DNA of 64,000 bases from Thalassia testudinum (lineage: Eukaryota; Streptophyta; Magnoliopsida; Alismatales; Hydrocharitaceae), in NCBI GenBank assembly GCA_037157565.1, contig JAZHRO010000063.1:157778501-157842500 (forward strand), read 5' to 3'. Below are positions 10,487-23,094 of the stretch, in pieces. Both the position numbers and the translations under genes were made by a program. The notes beneath the pieces were generated by a model. The model worked only from the letters and a program-made list of their open reading frames with translations. It was not told the DNA's origin and ran no database searches. The stretch's first letter is position 1, and the number at the start of each line of letters is the position of its first letter.

Positions 10487-10508
10487 CCGTTGGATCTTGA
10501 TCCAACGG
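10487..10508. promoter_or_regulatory. U3 palindrome CCGTTGGATC-TT-GATCCAACGG
   Basis: Perfect 10-bp arms around TT, about 450 bp upstream of the TATA. Present at 20548-20569 (one mismatch) and 42144-42165 in the other T LTRs; related forms occur twice in each H LTR. A dimeric transcription-factor site is possible but unproven. Confidence 0.5.
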
Positions 10509-10899
10509 CTAGGATTAACGGCGTAGATGATGAGGGAGATTGGGCGGTGGCTGCTAGCCGGGTTTGGGCGGCCTGGATGGTGCCATGTGGCCCCATCTAG
10601 GCCGTCCATCTTCTTCTTGTAGAGGGTGCTACGGTGCTCAGATCAAGATGATTCCCGTGATGCCGAACTGCGATCGTCGCTCTAGATCCATCCGTACGGT
10701 TGGATTTTCCATCCGAAACCTGTATGGATGTCGCATTGCCCCCTGGTCATATAAAATGAAGGAATTAATATATAAAATATACTACTATCCTAAATGCCAT
10801 GCAATGGATGTTATGTAATATTTATAACATGATATGTATTGCTAAGCCTAGGAACTATCAAAAATAAGCAATCTGTCTTGAATTTATGTGTGTTCATCA

Positions 10900-10936
10900 T
10901 ACGCCCACGCTTACCTTTTGCTAGTCCCTAGCAAAA
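10900..10936 (-). promoter_or_regulatory. Polypurine tract and stem-loop of T1
   Basis: Degenerate purine tract (GCGTGGGCGTA, minus strand) next to LTR1, followed by the TTTTGCTAG/CTAGCAAAA stem-loop at 10916-10936. Confidence 0.6.
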
Positions 10937-12312
10937 TTAACCTAAATGCTATATATAAAAGTAGAATCAGGGTTCTAGTAATTAGGCACGATTCATTGAT
11001 TACTTTAGAAAATCTCATCCCCAAGACTTAATTACAAAAACTCAACAGTGCCTGGGTGCCTGCCAAAATATTGACTGTTCGAGCCCTTTCCTTATTTGAG
11101 AGGATATTTTTTTTTCCTATATATATATATTGTACTTTTGGAGTTTGAGAGTTACGGGATAACTTTTTACAGCTACCCGACCCGCCCAAGACTCGAAAAG
11201 GACCCAAAGTGCTAAGCATATTTGTGAAAAAGTGATAGACTCACAAAACGTCCGTTAAGACGAACTTCGATTTTCTATGACCCTAGGTGACCTTGCCTAA
11301 AGGTTTATCTTTACGATCGGTAACTGTCTCCCTACTTCTTTTATTTATGGGGTCAACACAAGGGTGAAACCAATGTATATCTCCCCGATTTATTCTACTT
11401 CCCCGCTTCTTCCCTAAGTGTTTTGGGAATTATTGTGCATTTATTTTTTTGTGAGCTGGGTTCTGGACAATCGACCGATGAGCTGTTACCACCGACAACT
11501 TACCAGCCATACTCGTGCAGTGAAGTGTGGTTTTATTTGTTTGTTTTTTTTTCCCCCTTTTCTTTTATTTTTTTTATAAGTAGGTGGCTTCCCTGATTTA
11601 AGATTTACCTAAAGGTAGTACAACGAAAATGGTCTTGTAGCTGGGCTCTGGATAATCGGCCGATGAGCTGTTACCATCGACAACTTGGCAGCCATACCAC
11701 CCAAGTCAGTCCATTAGCTACCCAATTTCCGTAAAAACTGTCGGAAAGTGAGTCAGTGAAAAATAGTGTGTGTAAATGCTTAGGCTTAAAGTCCCCCAAA
11801 ATAGAGGGCGGGTTGATAAGTCGCATACTTATCATCCCAAATTATTTATCAAATTAAAATAAATTTTAATTAGCGAGGACTCGAGACTAAATCCACATTC
11901 GAGTGGGCACCCAGGCTAATTAAGCCGGAAGACCTGAAGAGTCTAAGTGTTCAGGTCTCAAAGAATCAATTCCTAAAGTTTACAACTCCTTATGCCTAAG
12001 TTCTCGTCTCCTAATTCTAATTTTTTTCTTCAAATTATTTAATTTTTGTTATTTTTATTTTTTTTATATTTTTTTAAACAAGAATCGAATAACAGGAAAT
12101 CACTGTTACAACTGACACAATGGTTATAAACTATGTCCACCCCCCCATGCTTAGCTATTGCAATGTCCTCATTGTAAAAAAAATGAAAGCATGCAAGAGA
12201 GTAGAAGTGGAAGAATAGCACCTGGTTTTCATGAGACTTAGGTCAGCTTGGAACAGTCTTTACATGTGCTGAGTTTAGTCCCTTCAGCTGGCCGTTGATC
12301 AGCCTGCAGTGG
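10937..12312 (-). other. 3' untranslated region of T1
   Basis: No credible ORF. Contains the duplicated motif (11453-11510 and 11639-11698), a short TA run near 11120, and T-rich stretches. Aligns throughout with the H and T2 equivalents. Confidence 0.6.
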
Positions 12313-15300
12313 TTATGGCAAGCTAAGAGCAACCTTGTCCGAGACGGGTTCAAGGAGCACATGGTCAATAAAGGGTTTGAGACGCTGCCCATTGACCTTG
12401 AAAATATTACTCGTCTTTACGTCGGAGATTTCAACAGCCTCATTATGGAAAATTCACTCAATAACGAATGGGCCACCCCATTTAGACCTGAGTTTACCAG
12501 GGAAAAGCTTCAATCGAGAATCAAAAAGCCAGACCTTCTAGTTCGGCTCAAAGCTCTTACGTGAAATCATCTGGTCATGGAGAGCTTTGGTCCTTGCCTT
12601 ATAGATTCTGGCATTTACATAAACATAATTTCGAAGCTCCTCCAACTCAGATAGTTGGAGTTTCCTGGTTTTCCCGGCCAACTCAAGGTCCATATTACAT
12701 TTCTTGATGGCCTAAAATGCCTGATGTTCAAGTTCTATGGGCAAGTGACATGCCTTCCCAAACACTAAACGGAACGGAGACATACCGATAGGCATTTTGT
12801 ATGCCGTATGGTAAGCCCAAAGAGCTTCATCTAGCTTTTGGGTCCAATCCTTCCTATTAGGCCTAACGGTTTTCTGCAAAATGTTCTTGATCTCTCGATT
12901 GGAGACCTCGGCCTGTCCGTTCATCTGAGGGTGGTAAGATGTGGAAATCCGATGGCTCACCCCGTATTTCCCCAGTAAATTTTGAAACTGGGCATGAGTG
13001 AAATGTGTGCCACCATCACTGATAATTGCCCTAGGAACCCCGAATCGACTGAAGATATTTCTCTTCACAAAATCGATGACCACCTTGTGGTCATTGGTCC
13101 GAGTGGGAATTGCCTAAATCCACTTGGACACGTAATCAACAGTCACCAGAATATACTGGTGTCCAAATGATGGAGGGAAGGGTCTCATAAAGTCGATGCC
13201 CCAAATGTCAAAATTTTGACAGAAAGAATTAGGTTCAAGGGCATCATATCTCTCTTAGCCATGTTCCCGAGTGTCTGGCATCGGGTGCATGACCTAGAGA
13301 ATTCCTGGGCATCCCTAAATAATGATGGCCAATAGAATCCGGATTGCAAAATTTTTGCGGCCGTCTTTTTCCCGGAAAAGTGTCCACCACAAGCAGATGT
13401 GTGACAGAACTCAAGTATGCTATGGAACTTGACTTCCGTGATGCACCGGCGAATAATCTAATCAGTGCCAATGCGGTACAACTCAGGATCATCCCAAAAA
13501 TAATATTTGGCCTCAAATACAAGTCTATCCCAATGTTGTTTGGTACAATCCTGGGAGATTTGGCCAATGGCCAAATAATTGACAATATCCACAAACCAGG
13601 GGGTTCGGATTCTTGAGATTGTGAGGATAGTTTCATCCGGAAAAGTATCAGAGATCGGAACATCCAGATGAGGGGAATCAATTAGGATGCTCAAAAGGTG
13701 ATCCGCCACTACATTTTTTGCCCCGGCTTTATCCCTGATTTCAAGATCAAACTCTTGAAGCAGCAGAATTCAGCGAATAGCAGGGGTTTAGCATCCTTTT
13801 TGCCCAAGAGATGTTTTAAGGCTGAGTGGTCGGTATAGATGATGATGCGAGAACCTAATAGATAAGCCCTGAATTTTTCTAGAGCAAAAACTACAGCTAG
13901 CAATTCTTTTTCAGTAACGGTGTAATTCGTCTAGGCCTCATCCAGAGTTTTGCTGCCGTAGTAAATCACAGAGGGCTTTTTCTCAATCTTTTGACCCAAG
14001 ATAGCCCTGACGGCATAATCAGATGCGTCAGCCATAATCTCAAATGGGGCTGTCCAGACTGGTGGTTGCAATACCGGGGCACAGGTGATGGCTATTTTTA
14101 ATAAATCGAATGCCTTACGACATGATTCATCAAACTCGAATGGTGCGTCTTTGGCCAAAAGGTTCCTCAAGGGCCAAGTGACCTTCGAGAAGTCCTTAAT
14201 AAATCTTCTATAAAAGCCCACATGCCCAAGAAAAGAACGAATTTCTTTTACGGATTTGGGTGGAGGAAGTCTAGAGATAGCATCCACCTTAGCTATATCA
14301 ACTTCAATTCCCCGATTAGAAACCACGTGACCCAGGACGATGCCCTCTTGAGTCATAAAGTGGCTCTTTTCCCAACTAAGGACTAGCCGTGTCTTGATGC
14401 ATCTCTGAAGGATCAATTCCAGGTTAGCCAGGCAAGACTCAAAAGAATCTCCAAAAATGGAGAAATCATCCATAAACACCTCAAGACAACCTCCCACCAT
14501 GTCAGAAAGATGGCCATCATGCACCTTTGAAAAGTCGCAGGCGCATTGCAAAGCCCGAACGGCATTCTACGGATTGTAAAGGTTCCGTAGGGACATATGA
14601 AAGTTGTCTTTTCCTGGTCTTCGGGATGGATAGGGACTTGGTTATATCCCGAATAACCATCCAGGAAGCAAAAATATTTTTGCCCAACTAACCTTTCGAG
14701 GATTTGATCAATAAATGGCAAGGAGAAGTGATCCTTTTTAGTGGCAATGTTCAGCTTCCTATAGTCAATACAGACTCTCCAAGCAGAAGCTGAACAAGTG
14801 GTGAAGGTTTCCCCTTTCTCATTAGTCGTAATGGTTATTCCCGCCTTCTTGGGTATAATCTGAACGGGGCAAACCCACAGACTATCTAAGATTGGGTAAA
14901 TAATCCTAGCATCGAGCCACTTAATTATCTCCTTCTTGACCACTTCTCGCATATTCAGGTTTAGTCTCCTTTGCATTTCGCAAGAAGGGTGCGATCCATC
15001 TTCCATGAAAATACGATGATTACAATAAGATGGCTCGATCCCCTAAGGTCGTGGATGGTCCAACAAATTGCCTCCTTATTGTTCTTAAGGACCTTAATTA
15101 ACCTCAATTCTTGCACCATAGTCAAATCAGCACTAATAATCACAGGGAGCGTGTTTTCAGGTCCTAAGAACTCATATTTCAAATTTTTGGGCAATGGTTT
15201 TAATTCCAGCTGGGGTAGGTTTAGAATCGAAGGAAGGGAGGATGCTAAAGAAGATTCATCAGGACGATCCAGTGGAAGAGGCTGGAAATGAACAAAATCA

Positions 15301-17987
15301 ACATCCACTTTAAGATGTGGCAGTTCTACCATGGAGGAGGGTTGCATGTTGGGTTCGCTAAAGCTAATGGAGTTCTCGAGTGCATTGATTGTCATACACG
15401 TCTCAAGATCCTGATCCTCGAGTTCCTCAATGAATCCACAATCCTCAAATCCTCTTATCACCTTAAAAATATTCAGAGTTAATTTCTTATCCCCAAAGGC
15501 AATCTCCATACTATCGCTTTCACAGTTTATGTTGGCCTTGGCGGTAGCTTGGAACGGATGCCCCAGAATGATGGGCTTATTCCTCAAATCATTCGATACA
15601 TCCATGTCAAGGACTAGGAAATCTATAGGAAAATAGACATCCTTGACCTTGACAATTACATCCTCAATAATGCCTCTCGGTGTGGGGACCAATCAGTTCG
15701 CTAATTGTAGCATTACTGAGGTTGGCCTGAGTTCACCTAATCCAAACTTCTCATAAATAGAAGTGGGGATTAGGTTGATGGATGCACCTAGGTCCAATAG
15801 TGCCCTATCAAAAGTGTATTCCCCAATAATTCATGAGATCAAGGGGGCACCTAGATCTTTCTTTTTTAGAGGAAGGTGATGCAGGTTTACAGAACTTGCC
15901 TGCTCAGAGAGAATCACCTTCCTCGGTGTGGGTTCTCTCGGCTTACACTTTTGGGTACATAGTTCTTACAAGAATTTAGCGTAAGCCGGGATGTGCTTAA
16001 TAGCATCGAGGAGCGGAATATTGATCTCTACGCTCTTGAATAAATTCAAGAGCTCCTCGTTGCTGTCTAGGGTTTTCTTCTTCTTGGTTTTCAATAAGGC
16101 CTCAGGGAACGGAATATGGGTGGAATTTTCAATTTCCGGTCCGTAGGGCCTTATTGTCTTCTTCAGCGTCCCCCTTCTCTTCCTCAAGCTCCCCAGGATT
16201 TTGATTTCTAGAAGGTAATTCTGGGTTCTAGGTCTGCTTCCCACTTCTCAAGGTGACAAAGTTTGCAGAGGCATAAGGGTTTGGATCTTGAGGTGGATTA
16301 GTGAAGATTGGAGAGCCTTGGTTGGTCATGTAACTAGAAAAGCAAGAAGAGGGACCCTGTTTAACCACCTGAGCATGTGCGTGTGGTCCCTTTGATTCCC
16401 ATACCCTTGGGATCTATTGCCCTGATTTTGCACATTACGCAGGTCTAGTATGGGTTGAGAAGGTGGGGATATGGGTTGTCGAGTGTTTGCAATTAACCCG
16501 GATTGCAAGTTATCCAAAGATGTCTTCATTTGTTGCATAAGCTGAAGCATGGACCCTTGCATTTCCACCATATGCTGATTCAAATCAGCCTGCCCCGCAG
16601 ATTGTTGAACATTCCGAGATGGCTGATTAATTGGTCTTGAGGGCAACTAGGTGTATACTTGACCCTGATCCATGGGTTTTTGAGATGTATAGTTGCTGGG
16701 TCGAGATTGGGTCTGTTGCCCCTGATTTTTCCAAGAGAAGTTAGGGTGGTTCCTCCATCCCAAGTTGAAAGTGTTGGAATATGGGTTGGACCTAACATTC
16801 TCCTGCATTGCATATGCATCCTCATAAAATGAGGATGAAGAGAAGGAAGGATCAGAGAAACTTGGATCAAAGGCCCCCGTTTGGAACCCATATGTTTCCG
16901 AGAAATCCTAGCTCACAAGTTGAGCTGACTAGAGTTGATACACGAATTCCTGCCCCGTGGGAGCTCATGAGGAATGGAATCCCGAATTCTAGGATTGAGT
17001 GGGTAAAGAAGTGTTTCCTGAATTCCCAGACATCCATTCTTCCATTTTCTTAGCAACCAAGTCCATTTTATCCAGTTTAGTAAAAATTAATTCCATGTCA
17101 AATGAATGAGAGTCCTGGATCTCATTAAGACTTGACCTAGGTTGTTGGGACTAGTTGAAAGCATCCATGGAGGCATGATTAATTGAGTTCTCACTCATTT
17201 CCTCAAACAGGTCGTATGCGCTATCTGCATCCCTGTTGAGAAAATTGCCTCTGCAGGAGGCGTCCACATGATTACGGAGTTGCACAACCAACCCATGATA
17301 GAAAATCTGCACGAGTTGCCATTTTGACTCCTCGTGGTGTGGAAACTTCCTCAAAAGTTCCTGGAATCGCTCCCAGGCACCATGAAACGGTTCCCCCGAC
17401 CGCTAGGTGAAAGTGGTAATCGCCCGTCGCAAAGCATTGGTCCTTCCGATAGGGAAGAATTTCTTCAAGAAAGCTAACTTAAGAGCAGCCCAAGTTTCAA
17501 TCGACCTTCCTATAGTCTGGTACCAATGAGCGGCCTTATCCCTGAGAGAGTGGGGGAAAAGCCTCATGATCATTTGCTCTTCGTTAACATTCCTTGCTCT
17601 AGTGGTCTGAACCAATGTGGTTAGATCTTCCAGGTGCTAGAATGGGTCCTCTGAGCCATGCCCATGAAAATGCTTAATCAAACTTAAAACTTGGGGCTTG
17701 ATTTCAATGTCTCCAGTGGGAATCATGATGCTGGGACGTTCCCCATAGTTTGAAGGATCGTAAAAATCCTTCAAGGGCAGAGCACCCTGACCATGCATGC
17801 GTTAGAACCATTGCTACATCTGCTACAATTCGTCCAACTGCCCCTGAATCAGCTCTTGCTGGTTCGGAGGTGGGGGAGGTAATTGTTGATCAGCCACGGG
17901 ATCTACTTGGCTATAGCTCAACCTCTGCCTCCTTGAATGGTCTAAATGTCCTTCAAATCTAGGGTTCAATGACCTCCTCCCAAGCAT
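12313..17987 (-). pseudogene. T1 gag-pro-pol polyprotein, decayed
   Basis: Reads leftwards from an MLGRRSLNP start at 17987 to ...VALSLP stop at 12313. Order: gag core (17403-17615 with LRDKAAHWY and FFPIGRTNALRRAI), protease with DLGAS (15780-15794), RT (VCIDYRKLN, about 14400-15006), RNase H (MADASDYAV), integrase zinc region and core (IISDGGTHF, 12712-13083). The reading frame changes at least four times and several codons are stops, so no enzyme is made. It keeps DLGAS and the first RNase H Asp, both altered in T2. Clade: Ty3/gypsy, Athila-like. Confidence 0.88.
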
Positions 17988-19226
17988 ACACTAGAAGGAA
18001 GTTAGAAGGATGGGGAAAAAAAAGAAAAGGGAACCCTGCAACATAAAAATACAAGCCTGTCCTTAGATGGGGTAGCCTAAGGTCTACTGACTCTCAAAAT
18101 CTATCCTAATACTATGGACGATTTACTCTACTTACGTCCAGGCAATCCATCCAGTTAGAAGGAGGGACTAGGAAGAAGGTTCTTCCTTTGGCTTGCGCCT
18201 CCGGTTCCTAGTGTACCCCCCAGCCGCGGTCGTTTGACGCTACTCCCCTAGCTAGACATCAGATTAACTAGTATAAGCAGGTTAATCATGAATAATCTCA
18301 ATCTGGATCCTGATGAGCAAATGAGTCCTTAGGGCCAACGTCTAATTGATTTTAGTTAGGCTTGGGAAATTGGTGATCTGGATTGTGATGGGCCTTTAAT
18401 GGGTTGTGCCCTTAATGATTTGTTTGAGAACGTGTGAATGTGCACAACCAAAAGGTTTTCAAGCAAGATTACTAACGATGAGGTGGGTTTTAGGATTCGA
18501 ATATTACTTAATAGCTTTTAGGATTCAAATATTAGGTGTTTTCAACCAAGTTCTGTGAGGCAAACCAAGTTTGTTGTTGAAAGCACATGTTCAAGTATTT
18601 TCCTTTAGAAATCAAGAAAAATATGGAGTGCCTGGCTTGACCTAATTATTGAATCCTATGGGGTAGCTAGAAAATGAACCTCTTTTAGATTAGGTGGTAC
18701 GGCCCAAACAATTCACTCAATTGGCTCAAATGCGCCACCGATTAAGGCACACAAAAAGATGGTTAACCTAATATGATTTCTACTCTTTTATGTGTTGAAT
18801 TCATGTACCGGGTCCACAGGTCGGAACCCTGGTTGAGTAGATGAAAAATCAAGTCCTATTATGTGCCTCGAATATGGGTGTATAGGGTGTGTAAATTGAT
18901 TTGTCCCACAGAAATATCCTTTTTTTTTTATATATAAGATGTGGGAGAGATGGGTGAAGGTGGCAAACAAGACAAACAGAGTCTATCCTAGGGTTTATGT
19001 AAACACTTAAGTAGATTAAGTCATGGTTATGATTGTGGCGAAATGAACTAGTGGGGGGGGGAAAGTGGGGGACACTTATAGAGTACTCTACCCGCACTTT
19101 ACTCTGATCTACCGCACTTGGATCTCCATGCTAGGGTACCTACAAGACAGTAGATCAAAGACAAGTAGGGTTAGTGCTATGTAAATGCAAAGAAACGCAA
19201 TAAACAATAAAGTAAATTCCGTTTCC
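17988..19226 (-). other. 5' leader of T1
   Basis: About 1.2 kb from PBS to gag start, without a supported ORF. It gives the uninterrupted version of the site where P1 inserted into T2 (TTCAAGTATTTTCCTTTAG near 18591). Confidence 0.7.
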
Positions 19227-19244
19227 TCCCCGGCAACGACGCCA
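19227..19244 (-). other. Primer-binding site (tRNA-Asp) of T1
   Basis: TCCCCGGCAACGACGCCA, 17 of 18 matches to the tRNA-Asp 3' end, 3 nt from the LTR2 TG. Confidence 0.88.
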
Positions 19245-19950
19245 AAATGGTCGTGTCGTGTTTCGCATGTTTAGAAATCGAGGTTACAGGTAACCTGTCG
19301 TCATAGTTGCAAAACACGTCGATCAAATAAAATTTATACCGAAACTCCAACGGAGTCCCGGGTCGAACACAGGGTGGCGACATTTACTTTATTGAAAATC
19401 ATGCTTCGTTTCATTTCTTTTTGGTATTTTAGGATTTTGATATTTTTTTGTATTTTTGAAATAAAGGAAACCAAGCAAACGTATCACAAGATAGAGATGA
19501 AACAAATATGATATATATGTCAATCCAATGTCGATTACAATGAACTATAAAAGCATAAAAAGACAGGGGGTGAGAGGAAATCTCCCGAATCGACTGTTTG
19601 GCAAGACGACGGCACCTGGCGGAAGCTTGGACGAAGGAGGTGAGGAGCGGGATGAGGAAGGTGAGATGCTGGAGGATGTCATGTTGAGGAAAGCTTCGGC
19701 GTGGCTCCGGAATGGAGCTGAGAAGATGAGGTGATCTGCTACAGGAATGGAGGTGGGAGGACAACTCCAAGGTGACCTATGAAGGGAGATGGGAAGTTGG
19801 AGTATTTGGTGGGGCAGAGGTTCACTAGAGTAATAGGCACCTTTGGAGCTTGAGAAGAAGCTCTAATGGAGCGTTGGTAGGCTTGCTAGAGCTTGGGAGT
19901 TGGTGGGAGTAGAGTAGGTAGAGATGGCTTGGAAGGGAGGGGGTGTAGGT

Positions 19951-19959
19951 CCTTTTATA
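19951..19959 (-). promoter_or_regulatory. TATA box of LTR2
   Basis: TATAAAAGG on the minus strand in the same context as LTR1 and LTR3. Confidence 0.7.
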
Positions 19960-20082
19960 GTGGTGGAGAAGAGGCTAAAAATGGATAAAGGACCTCTAGT
20001 GACCTCCAGAGCATTGCTGGAAACGTTGCTGTAGACAGCTCACCTCCACCCATGCCCATAGCTGGCTCTGCTGGCTTGCAAT

Positions 20083-20328
20083 AAAGTAGTGAGGCTGTAA
20101 GCGTAGCTGTAGGTCAGCCCAGCTATCGTTGAAAGCTGGCGCCAACCACCCATGTGCTCGTGCCGCCTGCCTCGCTCATCACGCACGCTGACCTCGCATG
20201 CCCAGAAAGTAGTGATGGCTGTAAGCGTAGCTGTAGGTCAGCCCAGCTGTCGCTGAAAGCTGGTGCCAACCACCCAAGCGCCCGCGCCGCCTGCCCTACT
20301 CATCACGTGCGCTGACCTCGCATGCCCA
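20083..20328. repeat. Tandem duplication of about 123 bp in LTR2
   Basis: AAAGTAGTGA begins copy 1 at 20083 and copy 2 at 20206. The copies share the CTGTAAGCGTAGCTGTAGG and GCTGACCTCGCATGCCC blocks with scattered substitutions. LTR1 and LTR3 have a single copy. Confidence 0.8.
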
Positions 20329-20435
20329 TCTTTGTGCGTGTGTGCTGTGCGCTGGCGTGCGTGCTTGCAATGCACTGGTCTATGCATGCGCGCGCGCACT
20401 GTCGTTGCGCTCCAAGTGCCAACCCAATTGCGAAT

Positions 20436-20506
20436 TGGAGGGACTGCAAGGAATCAAACCCACGCGACTCCTTTGCAAACCCGCACCTTCACCGTTGCGG
20501 CACTCC
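20436..20506 (-). repeat. tRNA/SINE-head-like module in LTR2
   Basis: Equivalent of the LTR1 module, 71 nt, with a 3-nt loss at the GGAGGAG end and a damaged B box (GGGTTTGATTCC). Confidence 0.45.
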
Positions 20507-20636
20507 ACTTGTGTTGCATGGAGTGTTTTGGTGCAGGTGCTTACTTGCCGTTGGATCTTGATCCAATGGCTAGGATTAACGGCGTAGATGATGAGGGAGA
20601 GTGGGCGGTGGCTGCTGGTCGGGTTTGGGTGGCCTG

Positions 20637-20658
20637 GATGGCGCCACGTGGCGCCATC
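20637..20658. promoter_or_regulatory. U3 palindrome centred on a G-box
   Basis: Perfect 22-bp palindrome with core GGCGCCACGTGGCGCC, about 680 bp upstream of the TATA. CACGTG is the plant bZIP/bHLH G-box. The equivalent in the left H LTR (6521-6542) keeps CACGTG; other copies have CACATG or CATGTG. Confidence 0.5.
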
Positions 20659-20964
20659 TAGGCTTTCCATCTTCTTCTTCTTGTAGAGGGTGCTATGGTG
20701 CTCAGATCAAGATGATTCCTGCGATGCCGAACTGCGATCGTCACTCCGGATCCATCCGTATGGTCGGGTTTTCCATCAGAAACCTGTATGGATGTCACAT
20801 TGCCCCCCTGGCCATATAAAATGAAGGAATTAGTATATAAAATATAATAGTATCCTAAATGCCATGCAATGGATGTTATGCAATATTTATAACATGATAT
20901 GCAATGCTAAGCCTAGGAACTATCAAAAATAAGCAATCTATCTTAAATTTATGTGTGTTCATCA

Positions 20965-21001
20965 TAACCCCATGCTTTCTTTTTGCTAGTCCCTAGCAAA
21001 A
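20965..21001 (-). promoter_or_regulatory. Polypurine tract and stem-loop of T2
   Basis: GCATGGGGTTA (minus strand) next to LTR2, with the TTTTGCTAG/CTAGCAAAA stem-loop at 20981-21001. Confidence 0.65.
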
Positions 21002-22419
21002 TTAGCCTAAATGATATATATAAAAGTAGAATCAGGGTTCGAGTAATTAGGCAAGATTCATTGATTGCTTTAGAAAATCTCATCCCCAAGACATAATTAC
21101 AAAAACTCAACAGTGCCTAGGAGCCTACCAGAATGTAGACCGTTCGAGCCCTTGCCTTATTGGAGAAGATAACTTTTTTTTTCTATATATATATATATAT
21201 ATATATATATTTTTTTTATACTATTGGAGTTTGAGAGTTACGGGATAGCATTTTACGGCTACCCGACCCACCCAAGACTCGAGAAGGACTCTAAGTGTTA
21301 AGCATCTTTGTGAAAAAGTGATAGACACACAAAACGGCTGTTAAGACGGACATCGGGTTTCTACGACCCTAGGTGACCTTGCCTAAAGGTTTATCCTTAC
21401 GATCGGTAGCTTTCTCCCTACTTCTTTTATTTATGGGGTCAACACAAGGGTGAGTCTAGTGTATATCTCCCCGGTTTATTCTACTTCCCCGCTTCTTCCC
21501 TAAGTGTTTTGGGAATTATTGTGCATTTATTTTTGTGTGAGCTGGGTTCTGGACAACCGGCTGATGAGCTGTTACCACCGACAACTTGCCAGCCATACTC
21601 GTGCGGTGAAGTGTGGTTTTATTTGTTTTTATTTTCTCCTTTTCTTTTTCTCTTTTTTTGCTTTCTTTCTTTTTTTTTTATAAGTAGGTGGCTTCCCTGA
21701 TCTAAGATTTACCTAAAGGCAGTACAACGAAAATGGTCTTGTGGCTAGGCTCTGGACAACTGACCGATGAGCTGTTACCACTGACAACTTGCCAGCCATA
21801 CCACCCAAGTCGGTCCATTAGCTACCCAATTTCCATAAAAACCGCTGGAATGTCCGTCAATGCAAAATAGTGTGTGTAAATGCTTAGGCTTAAAGTCCCC
21901 CCAAATCATAGGGCGTGTTGATAAGTCACATACTTATCATCTCAAATTATTTATCAAATTAAAATAAATTTTAATTGGCGAGGACTCGAGACTAAATCCA
22001 CATTCGAGTGGGCACCCAGGCTAATTAAGCCCGAAGACCTGAAGAGTCTAAGTGTTCAGGTCTCAAAGATTCAATTCCTAAAGTTTACAACTCCTAGTGC
22101 CTAAGTTCTCGTCACCTAATTCTATTTTTTTTTCAAATTATATATTTTTTATTATTTTTATTTTTTTTCCTACTTTTTTTTCTTTAAACAAGAATCTAAT
22201 AACAGGAAATCACTATTACAACTGACACAATGGTTATAAACTATGTCCATCACCCCATGCTTAGCTATTGTAATGTCCTCATTGTAAAAAAAATGAAAGC
22301 ATGCAAGAGAGAAGTGAAAGAATAGCACCTGGTTTTTGTGAGACTCAGGTCAGCTTGGAATAGTCTTTACATGTGCTGAGTTTAGTGCCTTCAGCTGGGC
22401 GATGATTAGCCTACAGTGG
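21002..22419 (-). other. 3' untranslated region of T2
   Basis: No credible ORF and no env-like gene. A (TA)n microsatellite lies near 21184-21210, longer than at the T1 equivalent. The duplicated motif is at 21539-21597 and 21742-21802. Confidence 0.6.
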
Positions 22420-23094
22420 TTATGGCAAGGAAAGAGCAACCTTGTCCAAGACGGGTTCAAGGAGCACATGGTCAATAAAGGGTTTGAGATGCTACCCATT
22501 GAACATGAAAATATTACCCGTCTTTGGGTCGGAGATTTCAACAGCCCCATTAGGGAAAGTTCGCTCAATAACAAATGGGCCGCCCCACATAGACCTGAGT
22601 TTACCAGGGAAAAGCTTCAATCGAGAATCAAAAAGCCAAACCTTTTGGTTCAGCTCAAAGCTCTTACGTGAAATCATCTGGTCATGGAGAGCTTTGGTCC
22701 TTGCCTTATAGATTCCGGCATTTTCATAAGCATCATTTCGAAGCAACTCCAACTCAGATAGTTGGAGTTTCTTGGTATTCCCAGCCAGCTCAAGTTCCAT
22801 ATTACATATCTTGATGGCCCAAAATGCCCGGTGTTCAAGTTCTACGGACAAGTGACATGCCTTCCCAAACACTAGACGGAACGGAGACATACCGATTGGA
22901 ATTTTGTATGCCGTACAGTAAGCCCAAAGAGCATCATCTAGCTTTTGGGTCCAATCCTTCCTATCAGGCCTAACGGTTTTCTGCAAAATGTTCTTGATCT
23001 CCCGATTGGAGACCTCGGCCTGTTCGTTCGTCTGAGGGTGGTAAGGTGTGGAAATCCGATGGCTCACCCCGTATTTCCCCAGTAAATTCTGAAA
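22420..23094 (-). pseudogene. T2 integrase C-terminal part
   Basis: In frame with the preceding stretch. The third catalytic residue is the Glu in [10 protein letters not shown], 35 residues after the second Asp, a DD35E arrangement. C-terminal module [17 protein letters not shown] is a GPY/F-type domain that plant gypsy integrases use after the core. A TAG at 22492 precedes the last 23 codons. Confidence 0.85.

Larger units (their letters stand above)
9329..10899 (-). repeat. LTR1 of T (1571 bp)
   Basis: Starts TGGTCGTGTCG and ends TGTTCATCA. Contains U5 motif 9427-9456, leader hairpin 9928-9945, TATA 10033-10041, a tRNA/SINE-head-like module 10372-10445, and the U3 palindrome 10487-10508. 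Serves as 3' LTR for T1. Confidence 0.88.
19248..20964 (-). repeat. LTR2 of T, shared by T1 and T2 (1717 bp)
   Basis: Starts TGGTCGTGTCG beside the T1 PBS and ends TGTTCATCA beside the T2 polypurine tract. TATAAAAGG at 19951-19959. It is longer than LTR1 and LTR3 mainly because of a tandem duplication at 20083-20328. Holds a perfect 22-bp palindrome around a G-box (20637-20658). Confidence 0.88.

Noticed and set aside
10937..12312. Env-like gene in the 3' region of T1
   Set aside because: No long ORF, signal peptide or membrane segment is preserved in H, T1 or T2 at this place.
12295..12564. Plus-strand ORFs opposite integrase (also 22402-22711 and 8282-8592)
   Set aside because: Antisense shadows of the conserved integrase C-terminus; they recur only because the real gene is conserved.
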